Below, piece after piece: positions 43,781 to 52,734 of a DNA stretch of 64,000 bases. The notes beneath the pieces are model-generated. The model saw only the letters and a program-made list of their open reading frames with translations, searched no databases and had not been told where the DNA came from. The translations under genes and the position numbers were made by a program. Source of the DNA: Leifsonia sp. C5G2 (GTDB lineage: Bacteria; Actinomycetota; Actinomycetes; Actinomycetales; Microbacteriaceae); NCBI RefSeq assembly GCF_013359685.1, contig NZ_JABFMV010000001.1:62001-126000 (forward strand). The letters run 5' to 3'. How positions within the stretch are numbered: the stretch's first letter is position 1; every line of letters begins with the position of its first letter.

Positions 43781-44005
43781 TCACGAGGCGGCGGACGGGC
43801 CGTTCCGGATGTCGTCCACGTGGCGGGCGAACTCCTCGTCGGACACCTGGAGCCCGGTCTCGTCGAGGCGCTGACGCAGCAGCTGCGCGACCTCCTCGGA
43901 GTCGCGCAGCTGCGCGTCGGCACGCACCTGCTCGACCACGCCCGCGACCTTCTCGTCATGCCCGGCGTCCAAGCTGCCGTCCATGATCGGCTCGTCCTGT
44001 GTCAT
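43781..44005 (-). CDS. Small acidic protein of unknown function
   Basis: 74 residues, charged, no membrane segment. Contains DEKVAGVVEQVRADAQLRDS and EEVAQLLRQRLDETGLQVSD, predicted helices, ending in a short tail. Codon use resembles the neighbours. Packed between convergent corA (four bases) and the sdh promoter region, whose palindrome lies about 40 bases upstream of this ATG. I do not recognise a family; possibly a conserved microbacterial hypothetical. Confidence 0.65.
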   Translation of the reverse strand: MTQDEPIMDGSLDAGHDEKVAGVVEQVRADAQLRDSEEVAQLLRQRLDETGLQVSDEEFARHVDDIRNGPSAAS

Positions 44006-44046
44006 GGCGTGGACGGTACGCCGCGCACCCCCTCCCGTCGAGGGTC

Positions 44047-44070
44047 GGTTATCTCGACATCGAGATAACC
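44047..44070. promoter_or_regulatory. Perfect 24-base palindromic operator upstream of sdhCDAB
   Basis: GGTTATCTCGA (44047-44057), two bases, TCGAGATAACC (44060-44070). A -10 TAGACT at 44108-44113 puts the sdh transcript start near 44120, so the palindrome is centred at about -61.5, a standard activator position. It also lies upstream of the divergent small gene at 43781. Confidence 0.65.
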
Positions 44071-44107
44071 AAGGCCACCCTAAGGGGCGTGATCGGCACC
44101 CGCGGCA

Positions 44108-44113
44108 TAGACT
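44108..44113 (+). promoter_or_regulatory. sdhCDAB -10 box
   Basis: TAGACT; predicted start near 44120, leaving a 47-base leader with GGGAGGG (44154-44160) before the GTG at 44167. No recognisable -35, consistent with activator dependence. Confidence 0.5.
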
Positions 44114-44166
44114 GGCGCTGCGCTCACCGCGCCCTATCAGCGATCAGCAACCAGGGAGGGTTGTCC

Positions 44167-44583
44167 GTGTCAGACCAAGCGGCAGGGACGCTGCAGCCGG
44201 CCAAGACCCGGCCAGGCGGCACACTGTACCGTGGCCGCGAAGGGATGTGGTCGTGGGTCCTCCACCGCATCACCGGCGTCGCCATCTTCTTCTTCCTTCT
44301 CGTCCACATCCTGGACACCTCACTCATCCGCGTGAGCCCCGAGGCGTACAACGCCGTGATCGGCACCTACAAGAACCCGATCATGGGCCTCGGCGAGATC
44401 GCCCTGGTCGCGGCCATCGTGTTCCACGCCTTCAACGGCCTGCGCATCATCCTGATCGACTTCTGGAGCAAGGGCGTCAAGTACCAGAAGGTCATGTTCT
44501 GGATCGTCATCGCGCTCTGGGTGATCCTCATGGCCGGCTTCGTGCCCGTGCAGCTGGTGCACATCTTCTCGGAGGTGAACTGA
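44167..44583 (+). CDS. sdhC: Succinate dehydrogenase cytochrome b subunit
   Basis: Membrane anchor of complex II, part of the heme/quinone site. 138 residues from GTG 44167, set by GGGAGGG six bases upstream. GMWSWVLHRITGVAIFFFLL with the S-x-x-x-R-x-T-G motif and heme-ligand region HILDTSLI, followed by two more membrane segments (LVAAIVFHAFNGLRIILID, VMFWIVIALWVILMAGFV). First gene of sdhCDAB; sdhD begins one base after its stop. Confidence 0.94.
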   Translation: MSDQAAGTLQPAKTRPGGTLYRGREGMWSWVLHRITGVAIFFFLLVHILDTSLIRVSPEAYNAVIGTYKNPIMGLGEIALVAAIVFHAFNGLRIILIDFWSKGVKYQKVMFWIVIALWVILMAGFVPVQLVHIFSEVN

Positions 44584-44584
44584 C

Positions 44585-45028
44585 GTGACGACCATCGAGG
44601 CGCCGCGCACCCCCGCCGCCCGCTCCAACCGCGGCAAGAACTGGGAGAAGTGGGGCTGGATCTACATGAGGCTCTCGGGCATCCTGCTCGTCGTCCTCAT
44701 CTTCGGCCACCTGCTCGTCAACCTCGTACTCGGCGAGGGTGTCAAGCAGATCGACTTCGCCTTCGTCGCCGGCAAGTACGCCACCCCGTGGTGGCAGGTC
44801 TGGGACCTGCTGATGCTGTGGCTGGCGCTCATCCACGGCGGCAACGGCATGCGGACGCTCATCAACGACTACGCCTACAACCGGACGGTCAACCGCATCC
44901 TGAAGTGGGCCGTGCTCGCCGCGGTCGTGGTGCTGATCGTGCTCGGCACGCTCGTGATCTTCACGTTCGACCCCTGCCCTGCGGGCGCCGCGGCCTCCGA
45001 CCTGCCGTCCTTCTGCCCGGCACGCTGA
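44585..45028 (+). CDS. sdhD: Succinate dehydrogenase membrane anchor subunit
   Basis: 147 residues starting at GTG 44585. Three hydrophobic segments: IYMRLSGILLVVLIFGHLLV, a second over LLMLWLALIHGGNGMRTLIN with a likely heme-ligand His, and VLAAVVVLIVLGTLVIFTF. Works with SdhC to bind quinone. The Cys-rich tail (CPAGAAASDLPSFCPAR) is unusual but short. Confidence 0.92.
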   Translation: MTTIEAPRTPAARSNRGKNWEKWGWIYMRLSGILLVVLIFGHLLVNLVLGEGVKQIDFAFVAGKYATPWWQVWDLLMLWLALIHGGNGMRTLINDYAYNRTVNRILKWAVLAAVVVLIVLGTLVIFTFDPCPAGAAASDLPSFCPAR

Positions 45029-45049
45029 TCCTTCGACAACGGAAGACCT

Positions 45050-46852
45050 GTGACAACAGAAGCTACTGAATCCACCGTCATCGACGGCGTCCACTACCAC
45101 GAGTTCGACATCGTCATCGTGGGCGCCGGCGGCGCCGGCATGCGCGCGGCCATCGAGGCCGGGCCCCATGCCCGCACCGCCGTCATCTCGAAGCTCTACC
45201 CCACCCGCTCCCACACGGGCGCGGCGCAGGGCGGCATGGCCGCCGCGCTCGCCAACGTGGAGGAGGACAGCTGGGAGTGGCACACCTTCGACACGGTCAA
45301 GGGCGGCGACTACCTGGTCGACCAGGACGCGGCGGAGATCCTCGCGAAGGAGGCCATCGACGCGGTCATCGACCTCGAGAACATGGGCCTGCCGTTCAAC
45401 CGCACGCCCGAGGGCAAGATCGACCAGCGCCGGTTCGGCGGCCACACCCGCGACCACGGCAAAGCGCCCGTCCGCCGGGCCTGCTACGCCGCCGACCGCA
45501 CGGGCCACATGATCCTGCAGACGCTGTTCCAGAACTGCGTGAAGCTCGGCATCAACTTCTTCAACGAGTTCTACGTTCTCGACGTGATCATGAACGAGGT
45601 CGACGGCGTCCCGCAGCCGGCCGGCGTGGTCGCGTACGAGCTGGCCACCGGCGAGCTGCACGTCTTCCACTCGAAGGCGATCATCTTCGCCACCGGCGGC
45701 TTCGGCAAGATCTTCAAGACCACCTCCAACGCACACACCCTCACCGGCGACGGCGTCGGCATCATCTGGCGCAAGGGCCTTCCGCTGGAGGACATGGAGT
45801 TCTTCCAGTTCCACCCGACCGGCCTCGCCGGGCTGGGCATCCTGCTCACCGAGGGCGCCCGCGGCGAGGGGGCGATCCTGCGCAACGCCTCCGGCGAGCG
45901 GTTCATGGAGCGGTACGCGCCCACGATCAAAGACCTGGCACCGCGCGACATCGTCGCCCGCTGCATGGTCCAGGAGGTCGCAGAGGGACGCGGTGCCGGC
46001 CCGCACAAGGACTACGTGCTGCTCGACTGCACGCACCTCGGCGCCGAAGTGCTCGAGACGAAGCTCCCGGACATCACCGAGTTCGCCCGCACCTACCTCG
46101 GCGTCGACCCGGTCGTCGAGCCGGTGCCCGTGATGCCGACCGCGCACTACGCGATGGGCGGCATCCCGACCAACACCGCCGCCGAGGTGCTGCGCGACAA
46201 CACCACCGTCGTCCCCGGCCTGTACGCCGCGGGCGAGTGCGCCTGCGTCTCGGTGCACGGCTCCAACCGCCTCGGCACCAACTCGCTGCTCGACATCAAC
46301 GTGTTCGGCAAGCGCGCGGGCAACAACGCGGTCGAGTACGTCAAGACCGCCGAGTACGTCCCGCTGCCGGAGGATCCGGCCGCCGCCGTCCGCGGCATGA
46401 TCGAGAGCCTGCGCACCTCCACCGGCACCGAGCGCATCGCGGCGATCCGCAAGGAGCTGCAGGACGAGATGGACCGGAACGCCCAGGTGTTCCGCACCGA
46501 CGAGTCCCTCGCCAAGGTCACCGAGACCATCCACGAGCTGCGCGAGCGCTACCGCAACGTGCAGGTGCAGGACAAGGGCAAGCGCTTCAACACCGACCTG
46601 CTGGAGGCCGTCGAGCTCGGTTTCCTGCTCGACCTCGCCGAGGTCGTCGTCTACTCCGCCCGCAACCGCAAGGAGTCCCGCGGCGGCCACATGCGCGACG
46701 ACTTCCCGAAGCGCGACGACGAGAACTACATGAAGCACACCATGGCCTACCTCTCCGGCGACCCGCACTCGTCGGACGCGGCAGACCACATCACGCTCGA
46801 CTGGAAGCCCGTCGTCGTGACCCGCTACCAGCCGATGGAGAGGAAGTACTGA
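45050..46852 (+). CDS. sdhA: Succinate dehydrogenase flavoprotein subunit
   Basis: Oxidises succinate to fumarate. 600 residues from GTG 45050. FAD-binding [20 protein letters not shown]; the covalent-FAD His in [16 protein letters not shown]; active-site [31 protein letters not shown] and [15 protein letters not shown]; and the C-terminal helical domain ending with KYQPMERKY-like basic residues. Stop overlaps the sdhB ATG. Confidence 0.97.
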   Translation: MTTEATESTVIDGVHYHEFDIVIVGAGGAGMRAAIEAGPHARTAVISKLYPTRSHTGAAQGGMAAALANVEEDSWEWHTFDTVKGGDYLVDQDAAEILAKEAIDAVIDLENMGLPFNRTPEGKIDQRRFGGHTRDHGKAPVRRACYAADRTGHMILQTLFQNCVKLGINFFNEFYVLDVIMNEVDGVPQPAGVVAYELATGELHVFHSKAIIFATGGFGKIFKTTSNAHTLTGDGVGIIWRKGLPLEDMEFFQFHPTGLAGLGILLTEGARGEGAILRNASGERFMERYAPTIKDLAPRDIVARCMVQEVAEGRGAGPHKDYVLLDCTHLGAEVLETKLPDITEFARTYLGVDPVVEPVPVMPTAHYAMGGIPTNTAAEVLRDNTTVVPGLYAAGECACVSVHGSNRLGTNSLLDINVFGKRAGNNAVEYVKTAEYVPLPEDPAAAVRGMIESLRTSTGTERIAAIRKELQDEMDRNAQVFRTDESLAKVTETIHELRERYRNVQVQDKGKRFNTDLLEAVELGFLLDLAEVVVYSARNRKESRGGHMRDDFPKRDDENYMKHTMAYLSGDPHSSDAADHITLDWKPVVVTRYQPMERKY

Positions 46853-47613
46853 TGTCGAACGCCGTGCTCGAGACTCCCCCGGCCCCCGAGGCGCCGGTCG
46901 AGTCGTTCACCGTGACCCTGATCATCCGCCGCTTCGACCCGGATGTGGACTCGGAGCCGCGCTGGCAGGACTTCGACGTCGAGCTGTTCCCGACCGACCG
47001 CATCCTCGACGCGCTGCACAAGATCAAGTGGGAGCAGGACGGCTCGCTGACCTTCCGCCGCTCGTGCGCCCACGGCATCTGCGGCTCGGACGCGATGCGC
47101 ATCAACGGCCGCAACCGGCTCGCCTGCAAGACGCTGATCAAGGACCTCGACATCTCGAAGCCGATCTACGTCGAGGCGATCAAGGGTCTGCCGCTGGAGA
47201 AGGACCTCATCGTCGACATGGAGCCGTTCTTCGAGTCGTACCGCGAGGTGCAGCCGTTCCTGGTCGCCAACTCCAAGCCGGAGAAGGGCAAGGAGCGCGT
47301 GCAGTCGGTCGCCGACCGCGCCCGCTTCGACGACACCACCAAGTGCATCCTGTGCGCCGCGTGCACGTCGTCCTGCCCGGTGTTCTGGACCGACGGCCAG
47401 TACTTCGGCCCGGCCGCGATCGTGAACGCGCACCGCTTCATCTTCGACTCGCGCGACGACAACTCCCAGGTCCGCCTCGACATCCTCAACGACAAGGAGG
47501 GCGTCTGGCGCTGCCGCACGACCTTCAACTGCACCGACGCGTGCCCCCGCGGCATCCAGGTCACGCAGGCGATCGCCGAGGTCAAGCAGGCGATCATGCG
47601 CGGCCGCCCCTGA
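46852..47613 (+). CDS. sdhB: Succinate dehydrogenase iron-sulfur subunit
   Basis: 253 residues. [2Fe-2S] cysteines in RRSCAHGICGSDAMRING and LACKTLI; [4Fe-4S] and [3Fe-4S] clusters in TKCILCAACTSSCPVFW and FNCTDACPRGIQVTQAI. Passes electrons from FAD to quinone. ATG shares a base with the sdhA stop. A strong hairpin follows 15 bases after the gene. Confidence 0.97.
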   Translation: MSNAVLETPPAPEAPVESFTVTLIIRRFDPDVDSEPRWQDFDVELFPTDRILDALHKIKWEQDGSLTFRRSCAHGICGSDAMRINGRNRLACKTLIKDLDISKPIYVEAIKGLPLEKDLIVDMEPFFESYREVQPFLVANSKPEKGKERVQSVADRARFDDTTKCILCAACTSSCPVFWTDGQYFGPAAIVNAHRFIFDSRDDNSQVRLDILNDKEGVWRCRTTFNCTDACPRGIQVTQAIAEVKQAIMRGRP

Positions 47614-47628
47614 CCGCACCGCTTCGCT

Positions 47629-47662
47629 GACGGCCCGTCCTGCTCCGGCAGGGCGGGCCGTC
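47629..47662 (+). terminator. sdh operon terminator
   Basis: 15-base arms GACGGCCCGTCCTGC (47629-47643) and its complement (47648-47662) with one mismatch, loop TCCG. G+C-rich hairpin without a long T-run, as common in actinobacteria. Confidence 0.75.
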
Positions 47663-47741
47663 TGCGTCTCCCCCTCGCGTCATGCCTCCGCTTCCGGGCG
47701 CGTCTCTGAAGAATGAACCCCCTCCTTCAGAAAGGCGATCC

Positions 47742-48122
47742 ATGGCATCTGCACACGAGTTCCTCCTCCTCGGCGACCACGGCGCGGCCAAGCGACTGGT
47801 CGAAGCAGCCTTGGTCTCCGAGGGCTTCGTCCTCACCCCGACCCCGAACGGCGGGCTGCTCGCCAAACGCGGGAGCATGCCGCTCACGCTTCTCATCGGG
47901 GCGCTGGCCGGCAAGAAGAACTTCCACGTGACGTTCATCGTCGAGTACCTGGTGAGCGCCGACGGCCAGCTGGTGGTCCGTCTCAACCGCAACATGGGCT
48001 CCGGTGCGATCAAGGGCGGCGCGCTCGGCGCGGTGCGCGTCGACAACGCCTTCCGCGACACGGTGAATGCGATCCACGCGGCGATGCCGGCCGGGGTGCT
48101 GGCGGGCACGGCGGCGCGTTAG
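47742..48122 (+). CDS. Conserved hypothetical small protein
   Basis: 126 residues from ATG 47742, with AGAAAGG at good distance. Begins SAHEFLLLGDHGAAKRLVEA; has a Gly/Lys loop (LLIGALAGKKNFHVTFIVEY) and a basic Gly-rich segment (NRNMGSGAIKGGALGAVRVD). No clear membrane segment or known motif. Monocistronic, between the sdh terminator and the DUF4190 pair. Function unknown. Confidence 0.75.
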   Translation: MASAHEFLLLGDHGAAKRLVEAALVSEGFVLTPTPNGGLLAKRGSMPLTLLIGALAGKKNFHVTFIVEYLVSADGQLVVRLNRNMGSGAIKGGALGAVRVDNAFRDTVNAIHAAMPAGVLAGTAAR

Positions 48123-48166
48123 CGGGCAATGCCGTCATAGTCGGGTCTGACGACCGTCTTATCGGA

Positions 48167-48180
48167 TGGGGAATTCCCCA
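48167..48180. promoter_or_regulatory. 14-base palindrome upstream of the first DUF4190 gene
   Basis: TGGGGAATTCCCCA, perfectly symmetric, 32 bases before ATG 48212. Could be an operator; nothing else supports this. Confidence 0.3.
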
Positions 48181-48211
48181 ATAACCGCATTCCCAGAATG
48201 GAGACGCCGTC

Positions 48212-48514
48212 ATGGCCCCCACCTCGTCGACCACCGACATCCGAAGCCCGCAGACCGCCCCGCCGGCCGGCACCAATCCGCTCGCGATCGTCACCCTCGT
48301 CGCGGCCTTCCTCTTCCCGCTCGCCGCGATCATCTGCGGCCACATCTCGCTCGGGCAGATCCGGCGGTCGGGCCAGAACGGGCGCGGGCTCGCGAAGACC
48401 GGCCTGGTGCTCGGCTACGTCTTCCTCGCGGTGTGGGTGCTCCTCCTGGTCCTCATCGTCATCGGCGTGATGGCCGCGGCCTCCGACCCCACGAGTGGGC
48501 TCTCGGGATACTGA
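48212..48514 (+). CDS. DUF4190 small membrane protein (copy 1)
   Basis: 100 residues. Short polar Pro/Thr-rich N-terminus, then NPLAIVTLVAAFLFPLAAII, CGHISLGQIRRSGQNGRGLA and a second membrane segment LVLGYVFLAVWVLLLVLIVI. This is the DUF4190 hairpin with the H-x-x-x-G-Q-I loop. TGGAGA precedes the ATG. Tandem with a close paralogue at 48632. Function unknown; such domains often accompany envelope proteins. Confidence 0.85.
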   Translation: MAPTSSTTDIRSPQTAPPAGTNPLAIVTLVAAFLFPLAAIICGHISLGQIRRSGQNGRGLAKTGLVLGYVFLAVWVLLLVLIVIGVMAAASDPTSGLSGY

Positions 48515-48530
48515 CCCGTCACGAGCACGG

Positions 48531-48560
48531 GGGTTTCGCGCGATCCTCGGCGCGAGACCC
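48531..48560 (+). terminator. Hairpin after DUF4190 copy 1
   Basis: GGGTTTCGCGC (48531-48541) and GCGCGAGACCC (48550-48560), one G-T mismatch, 8-base loop; 17 bases after the stop. Confidence 0.6.
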
Positions 48561-48631
48561 TGCGCTCGAACGCTGTCTTTAGGAGGGCGATACGGCCGCC
48601 CTACCATCTCTCCCGAGAAGGAGGCACCATC

Positions 48632-48952
48632 ATGACCGCACCCGATTCCGCCCCACAACCGCAACCCGCCTATCAGGCGTACCCGGCGGGTGCTCCCGCG
48701 GGCGCTCCGACGGGCACCAATCCGCTGGCGATCGTCACGCTCATCGCGGCCTTCCTCGTTCCCATCGCCGCGATCATCTGCGGTCACATCGCTCTCGGTC
48801 AGATCAGGCGCACCGGGCAGAACGGTCACGGCCTCGCGTTGACCGGCCTGATCCTCGGCTACGTCTTCACGGCGTTCTGGCTCCTGTTCATCGTGCTCGG
48901 CCTCATCGGGCTGGCCATCGGAGCGTCGATGCCGGACTCGAGTTACTCCTAG
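48632..48952 (+). CDS. DUF4190 small membrane protein (copy 2)
   Basis: 106 residues, closely similar to the preceding gene through the core GTNPLAIVTL, CGHIALGQIRRTGQNGHGLA and LILGYVFTAFWLLFIVLGLI. The N-terminal tail is longer and Pro/Ala/Gln-rich with Tyr residues. GAAGGAGG lies just before ATG 48632. A tandem duplication with separate expression signals, given the hairpin between the copies. Confidence 0.85.
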   Translation: MTAPDSAPQPQPAYQAYPAGAPAGAPTGTNPLAIVTLIAAFLVPIAAIICGHIALGQIRRTGQNGHGLALTGLILGYVFTAFWLLFIVLGLIGLAIGASMPDSSYS

Positions 48953-48984
48953 GCCACCGAAGGCCCGGGGCGGCGAGCGCTCGC

Positions 48985-48990
48985 TATCCT
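48985..48990 (+). promoter_or_regulatory. -10 box of leaderless BrkB-like gene
   Basis: TATCCT, then GACGGC and GTG 48997. No ribosome-binding site is visible. Confidence 0.45.
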
Positions 48991-48996
48991 GACGGC

Positions 48997-50241
48997 GTGG
49001 CCAAGAAGACCAGGCACGCTCCGATGGAGCCGGACCCCGCGGTGCAGCGCGCCGAGGGGACGGTCGAACCGGAGGAGTCGCTGAAAGAGCGCCTGCTGGA
49101 GCATGCCGATCCACTGCGCCGCCGGCTGGAGAAGCCCGTGGCGCGCGTCTCCCACCTGGCCAAGTGGGTGGAGGGGCTGCGCCCCTACCGCGTGTACATC
49201 AACTACTCGCACTCCGACGGCAACCTGCGGGCGGCCGGGATGGGCTACCAGTCGCTCTTCGCGATCTTCGCGGCCATCTGGGTCGGCTTCTCGATCTCCA
49301 GCGTGTGGCTGTCGGGCAACGAGGAGGTGTTCGACGCGATCGTGAGGCTGCTGAACCGTGCCGTCCCCGGCCTCATTTCGACTCCGACCACCCCGGGCAT
49401 CATCCCGGCCGAGCAGCTGCAGACCGCGACCTCGTTCGGCTGGACGGGCATCGTCGCCGCCGTGGGCCTGATCTGGACCGCGATCGGCTGGCTCTACTAC
49501 ACACGCCAGGCGGTCCGGGCGGTGTTCGGGCTCAGCCGGGACACCACCAACTACGTGCTGCAGAAGATCCGCGACCTCGGGCTGGCGCTGATCTTCGGCG
49601 TGCTGTTCATCGTCTCGGCGCTGGTCAGCATCGTGAGCACCCAGACGCTGACGTTCCTCCTCGACCTGATCGGGCTGAGCTCCGACTCCTTCTGGACCAA
49701 CGCCGTCGCGCGCTTCTCCGGCCTCGTCGTCTCGGTGCTGCTCAACATCGTCACCCTCGGCGCGATGTTCCGCGTGATGTCGCGGGTCGCCATCCCGTGG
49801 CGCAACCTGTTCTTCGGGGTGCTGCTCGGATCCCTCGTGCTCGCCGGGTTGAGCGTGCTGAGCGGTCTCCTGTTCGCCAACCAGAAGAACCCGCTGCTGG
49901 CGACCTTCGCCGTCTTCATCGGTCTGCTGCTGTGGTTCAACCTGATCTCGCGGGTCATCCTGCTCTCGGCGTCGTGGATCGCGGTCGGGATGTTCGACCA
50001 CGGCATCTCGCCGCGCGCGGTCACCCCGGAGCAGGCCGCGGCGGAGCGGGCGGCGGCCGAGCACCAGGCCCGCGTGCTCGTCGCCCAGGCCGAGCTGAAG
50101 CATGCGCAGGAGGACCTGGCGGCGGCCCGCTGGTTCGCCCGGCTGCCTGCGCAGCGACGCGTGGAGCGCGCCGCCCACCGGCTCGACGACCTGCTCGACG
50201 GCGTTCCCGGGCCCGGGACCGCTGTCGGCAGCCCCCGCTAG
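48997..50241 (+). CDS. YihY/BrkB family membrane protein
   Basis: 414 residues from GTG 48997. Cytoplasmic N-terminus of about 70 residues, then six hydrophobic segments, with GMGYQSLFAIFAAIWVGFSI, YYTRQAVRAVFGLSRDTTNY and ISRVILLSASWIAVGMF typical of the family. The C-terminal 80 residues are an Ala/Glu/Arg-rich probable coiled coil. Once called ribonuclease BN by mistake; real function is unsettled (transport or envelope). Ten bases upstream of exonuclease III, which has its own promoter box. Confidence 0.88.
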   Translation: MAKKTRHAPMEPDPAVQRAEGTVEPEESLKERLLEHADPLRRRLEKPVARVSHLAKWVEGLRPYRVYINYSHSDGNLRAAGMGYQSLFAIFAAIWVGFSISSVWLSGNEEVFDAIVRLLNRAVPGLISTPTTPGIIPAEQLQTATSFGWTGIVAAVGLIWTAIGWLYYTRQAVRAVFGLSRDTTNYVLQKIRDLGLALIFGVLFIVSALVSIVSTQTLTFLLDLIGLSSDSFWTNAVARFSGLVVSVLLNIVTLGAMFRVMSRVAIPWRNLFFGVLLGSLVLAGLSVLSGLLFANQKNPLLATFAVFIGLLLWFNLISRVILLSASWIAVGMFDHGISPRAVTPEQAAAERAAAEHQARVLVAQAELKHAQEDLAAARWFARLPAQRRVERAAHRLDDLLDGVPGPGTAVGSPR

Positions 50242-50244
50242 GCT
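50239..50244 (+). promoter_or_regulatory. -10 box of leaderless exonuclease III gene
   Basis: TAGGCT, six bases before ATG 50251; its TAG is the stop codon of the BrkB-like gene. Confidence 0.45.
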
Positions 50245-50250
50245 TGAGGC

Positions 50251-51087
50251 ATGCCCTCGAGTCGCCTGCGCATCGCCACGATCAACGCCAACGGCATCCG
50301 CGCCGCCTTCCGCAAGGGCATGGGCGCGTGGCTCGAGGGGCGCGACGTCGACATCCTGGCGATCCAGGAGGTGCGCGCCTCCAACGAAGACCTGCAGGGG
50401 CTGCTCGGCGACGAGTGGGACATCGTGCACGACCCCGCCACCGCGAAGGGGCGGGCCGGCGTCGCGATCGCCAGCCGCCACCGCGCGGCCATCCATCGCG
50501 TCGAGCTGGGCCCGACGGAGTTCGACAGCGCCGGCCGGTGGCTGGAGGCCGACTACGAGGTGGGCGACACCGTCGTCACGGTGGTGAGCGCCTACGTGCA
50601 CTCGGGCGAGGCCGGCACCGACAAGCAGGTCGAGAAGTACAGATTCCTCGATGCGATGGAGGCGCGGCTCCCGGAGCTGCAGAAGCACAATGAGCTCGCC
50701 GTCGTGATGGGCGACCTCAACGTCGGCCACCGCACCCTCGACATCCGCAACTGGAAGGGCAACGTCAAGCGCGCGGGCTTCCTGCCGGAGGAGCGCGCCT
50801 ACTTCGACCGCATCCTCGGCGCGGAGGGCGACCCCTCGTACAACGACGGCGCCGGCCTCGGCTGGGTGGATGTCGTCCGCCGCCACGCGGGCGAGGTCGA
50901 CGGCCCGTACACGTGGTGGTCGTGGCGCGGCAAGGCGTTCGACAACGACACCGGCTGGCGCATCGACTACCAGCTGGCCACCCCCGCGCTCGCGGCGCGG
51001 GTGCAGGACGTCGCGGTGGACCGCGCGGCCGCGTACGACGAGCGATGGTCGGACCACACGCCCGTGGTCGTCGACTACGCCGTCTGA
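50251..51087 (+). CDS. xth: Exodeoxyribonuclease III (AP endonuclease)
   Basis: Repairs abasic sites and trims 3' ends. 278 residues. Motifs: [19 protein letters not shown], the metal Glu in LAIQEVRAS, Tyr in [29 protein letters not shown] with the catalytic Asp/Asn, RIDYQLATP and the terminal [11 protein letters not shown]. Complete and of normal length. trpS starts 43 bases downstream. Confidence 0.95.
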   Translation: MPSSRLRIATINANGIRAAFRKGMGAWLEGRDVDILAIQEVRASNEDLQGLLGDEWDIVHDPATAKGRAGVAIASRHRAAIHRVELGPTEFDSAGRWLEADYEVGDTVVTVVSAYVHSGEAGTDKQVEKYRFLDAMEARLPELQKHNELAVVMGDLNVGHRTLDIRNWKGNVKRAGFLPEERAYFDRILGAEGDPSYNDGAGLGWVDVVRRHAGEVDGPYTWWSWRGKAFDNDTGWRIDYQLATPALAARVQDVAVDRAAAYDERWSDHTPVVVDYAV

Positions 51088-51130
51088 CCGCACAGCCCGC
51101 ACCCCATCCGAAGACTTCGAAAGCAGAACC

Positions 51131-52141
51131 ATGACTGAACTCCCTCGCCTCTACTCCGGCATGCAGCCCTCCGCCGACTCCCTGCACCTCGGCAACTACA
51201 TCGGCGCGCTGCTGCAGTGGAAGGAGCTGCAGAGCACGCACGACGCCTTCTTCTCGGTGGTCGACCTGCACGCCATCACCGTGCAGCAGGATCCGGCCGA
51301 GTTGCGCGAGAAGACCCGTCGCACGGCGGCGCAGTACATCGCGGCCGGCATCGACCCGTCCGCGTCCACCCTCTACGTGCAGTCGCACGTGCCGGCCCAC
51401 GCCCAGCTCGCCTGGGTGCTCAACACCATCACCGGCTTCGGCGAGGCGTCGCGCATGACGCAGTTCAAGGACAAGTCGCAGAAGCAGGGCGCCGACGCGA
51501 CCTCGGTCGGGCTGTTCGCCTATCCGGTGCTCATGGCCGCCGACATCCTGCTCTACGACACGACGGTGGTCCCGGTCGGCGACGACCAGCGCCAGCACGT
51601 CGAGCTCACCCGCGACCTCGCCGAGCGCTTCAACAGCCGCTTCGGCGAGACGTTCGTGGTGCCGCAGGCGATGATCCTCAAGGAGAGCGCCCGCATCTAC
51701 GACCTCCAGAACCCGGAGTCGAAGATGTCGAAGTCGGCGGAGTCGGGCTCCGGCATCATCTGGATGCTCGACGAGCCCGACGTCACCCGCAAGAAGATCA
51801 TGCGGGCGGTGACCGACACCGACGGCGTCGTCTCGTTCGACCGCGAGGGAAAGCCCGGCATCTCGAACCTGCTCAGCATCTACTCGGCACTGACCGGCCG
51901 CTCCATCGAGTCCATCGAGCTGGAGTACGAGGGCAAGGGCTACGGCGACTTCAAGAAGGGCCTGGTGGAGGTCGTGGTCGGCGAGTTCACGCCCGTGCGG
52001 CAGCGCGCGCTCGACCTGCTGGCCGACCCGGGCGAGCTCGACCGCATCCTGGCCGTCAACGCCGACCGCGCGAGCGAGGTGGCGGAGGCGACCCTGGCGA
52101 AGGCGTACGAGCGCGTCGGCTTGCTGCGCAAGGCGCGCTGA
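51131..52141 (+). CDS. trpS: Tryptophanyl-tRNA synthetase
   Basis: Charges tRNA-Trp. 336 residues, class I synthetase. HIGH-type motif in [20 protein letters not shown], tryptophan pocket [30 protein letters not shown], and KMSKS in [14 protein letters not shown] 51131 gives the usual N-terminus. Its stop overlaps the ATG of the GNAT gene by one base, starting a three-gene run ended by the hairpin at 53468. Confidence 0.97.
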   Translation: MTELPRLYSGMQPSADSLHLGNYIGALLQWKELQSTHDAFFSVVDLHAITVQQDPAELREKTRRTAAQYIAAGIDPSASTLYVQSHVPAHAQLAWVLNTITGFGEASRMTQFKDKSQKQGADATSVGLFAYPVLMAADILLYDTTVVPVGDDQRQHVELTRDLAERFNSRFGETFVVPQAMILKESARIYDLQNPESKMSKSAESGSGIIWMLDEPDVTRKKIMRAVTDTDGVVSFDREGKPGISNLLSIYSALTGRSIESIELEYEGKGYGDFKKGLVEVVVGEFTPVRQRALDLLADPGELDRILAVNADRASEVAEATLAKAYERVGLLRKAR

Positions 52142-52734
52142 TGCCGTATCCGGTCGTCCTGTCGGGTGAGCGGGTGACGCTCGACCAGCCCGCGGAATCC
52201 GACGTCGACCGGATCGCCCAGCTCTGCGCCGACCCGTCGATCGCCCGGTGGACGACCGTGCCGTCGCCGTACCGGCGCGAGCACGCGGTCGGATTCGTCA
52301 CCAGCGTGGTGCCCGACGGGTGGGCCAGCGACCGGGTGTGCACCTGGAGCGTCCGGGTCGACGGCGAGCTGGTCGGCATGGTCAGCCTCGGCGACATCCA
52401 CCGGCACCAGGGCGAGATCGGTTACTGGCTCGCACCGGATGCGCGCGGCCGCGGCGTGATGTCGGAGGCCACCGCACTGGTGCTGACGTACGGCTTCTCC
52501 CCCGCCCCCGACGGGCTCGCGCTCCGGCGGATCGTGTGGCGAGCGCTCGCCGGCAATGCGGCGAGCGCGGCGGTCGCGCGCCGAGCCGGCTTCCGCTGGG
52601 AGGGCGTTGTGGCGGGCGGCGCCGAGCAGCGCGGCGAGCGTCGCGACGAGTGGCGCGGCACGCTGCTTCCCGACGACCCCCGCGCCCCGGCGGGCGACTG
52701 GCCCGACGTCACCTTCGTGCAGGCGGAGGCGTGA
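52141..52734 (+). CDS. GNAT family N-acetyltransferase (RimJ/RimL-like)
   Basis: 197 residues. Acetyl-CoA binding IGYWLAPDARGRGVMSEATA with the R-x-x-G-x-G/A loop, and NAASAAVARRAGFRWEGVVA near the C-terminus, both typical of RimJ/RimL protein acetyltransferases. Overlaps trpS at its start and the HAD gene at its end. Substrate unknown; the family usually acetylates ribosomal proteins or antibiotics. Confidence 0.88.
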   Translation: MPYPVVLSGERVTLDQPAESDVDRIAQLCADPSIARWTTVPSPYRREHAVGFVTSVVPDGWASDRVCTWSVRVDGELVGMVSLGDIHRHQGEIGYWLAPDARGRGVMSEATALVLTYGFSPAPDGLALRRIVWRALAGNAASAAVARRAGFRWEGVVAGGAEQRGERRDEWRGTLLPDDPRAPAGDWPDVTFVQAEA

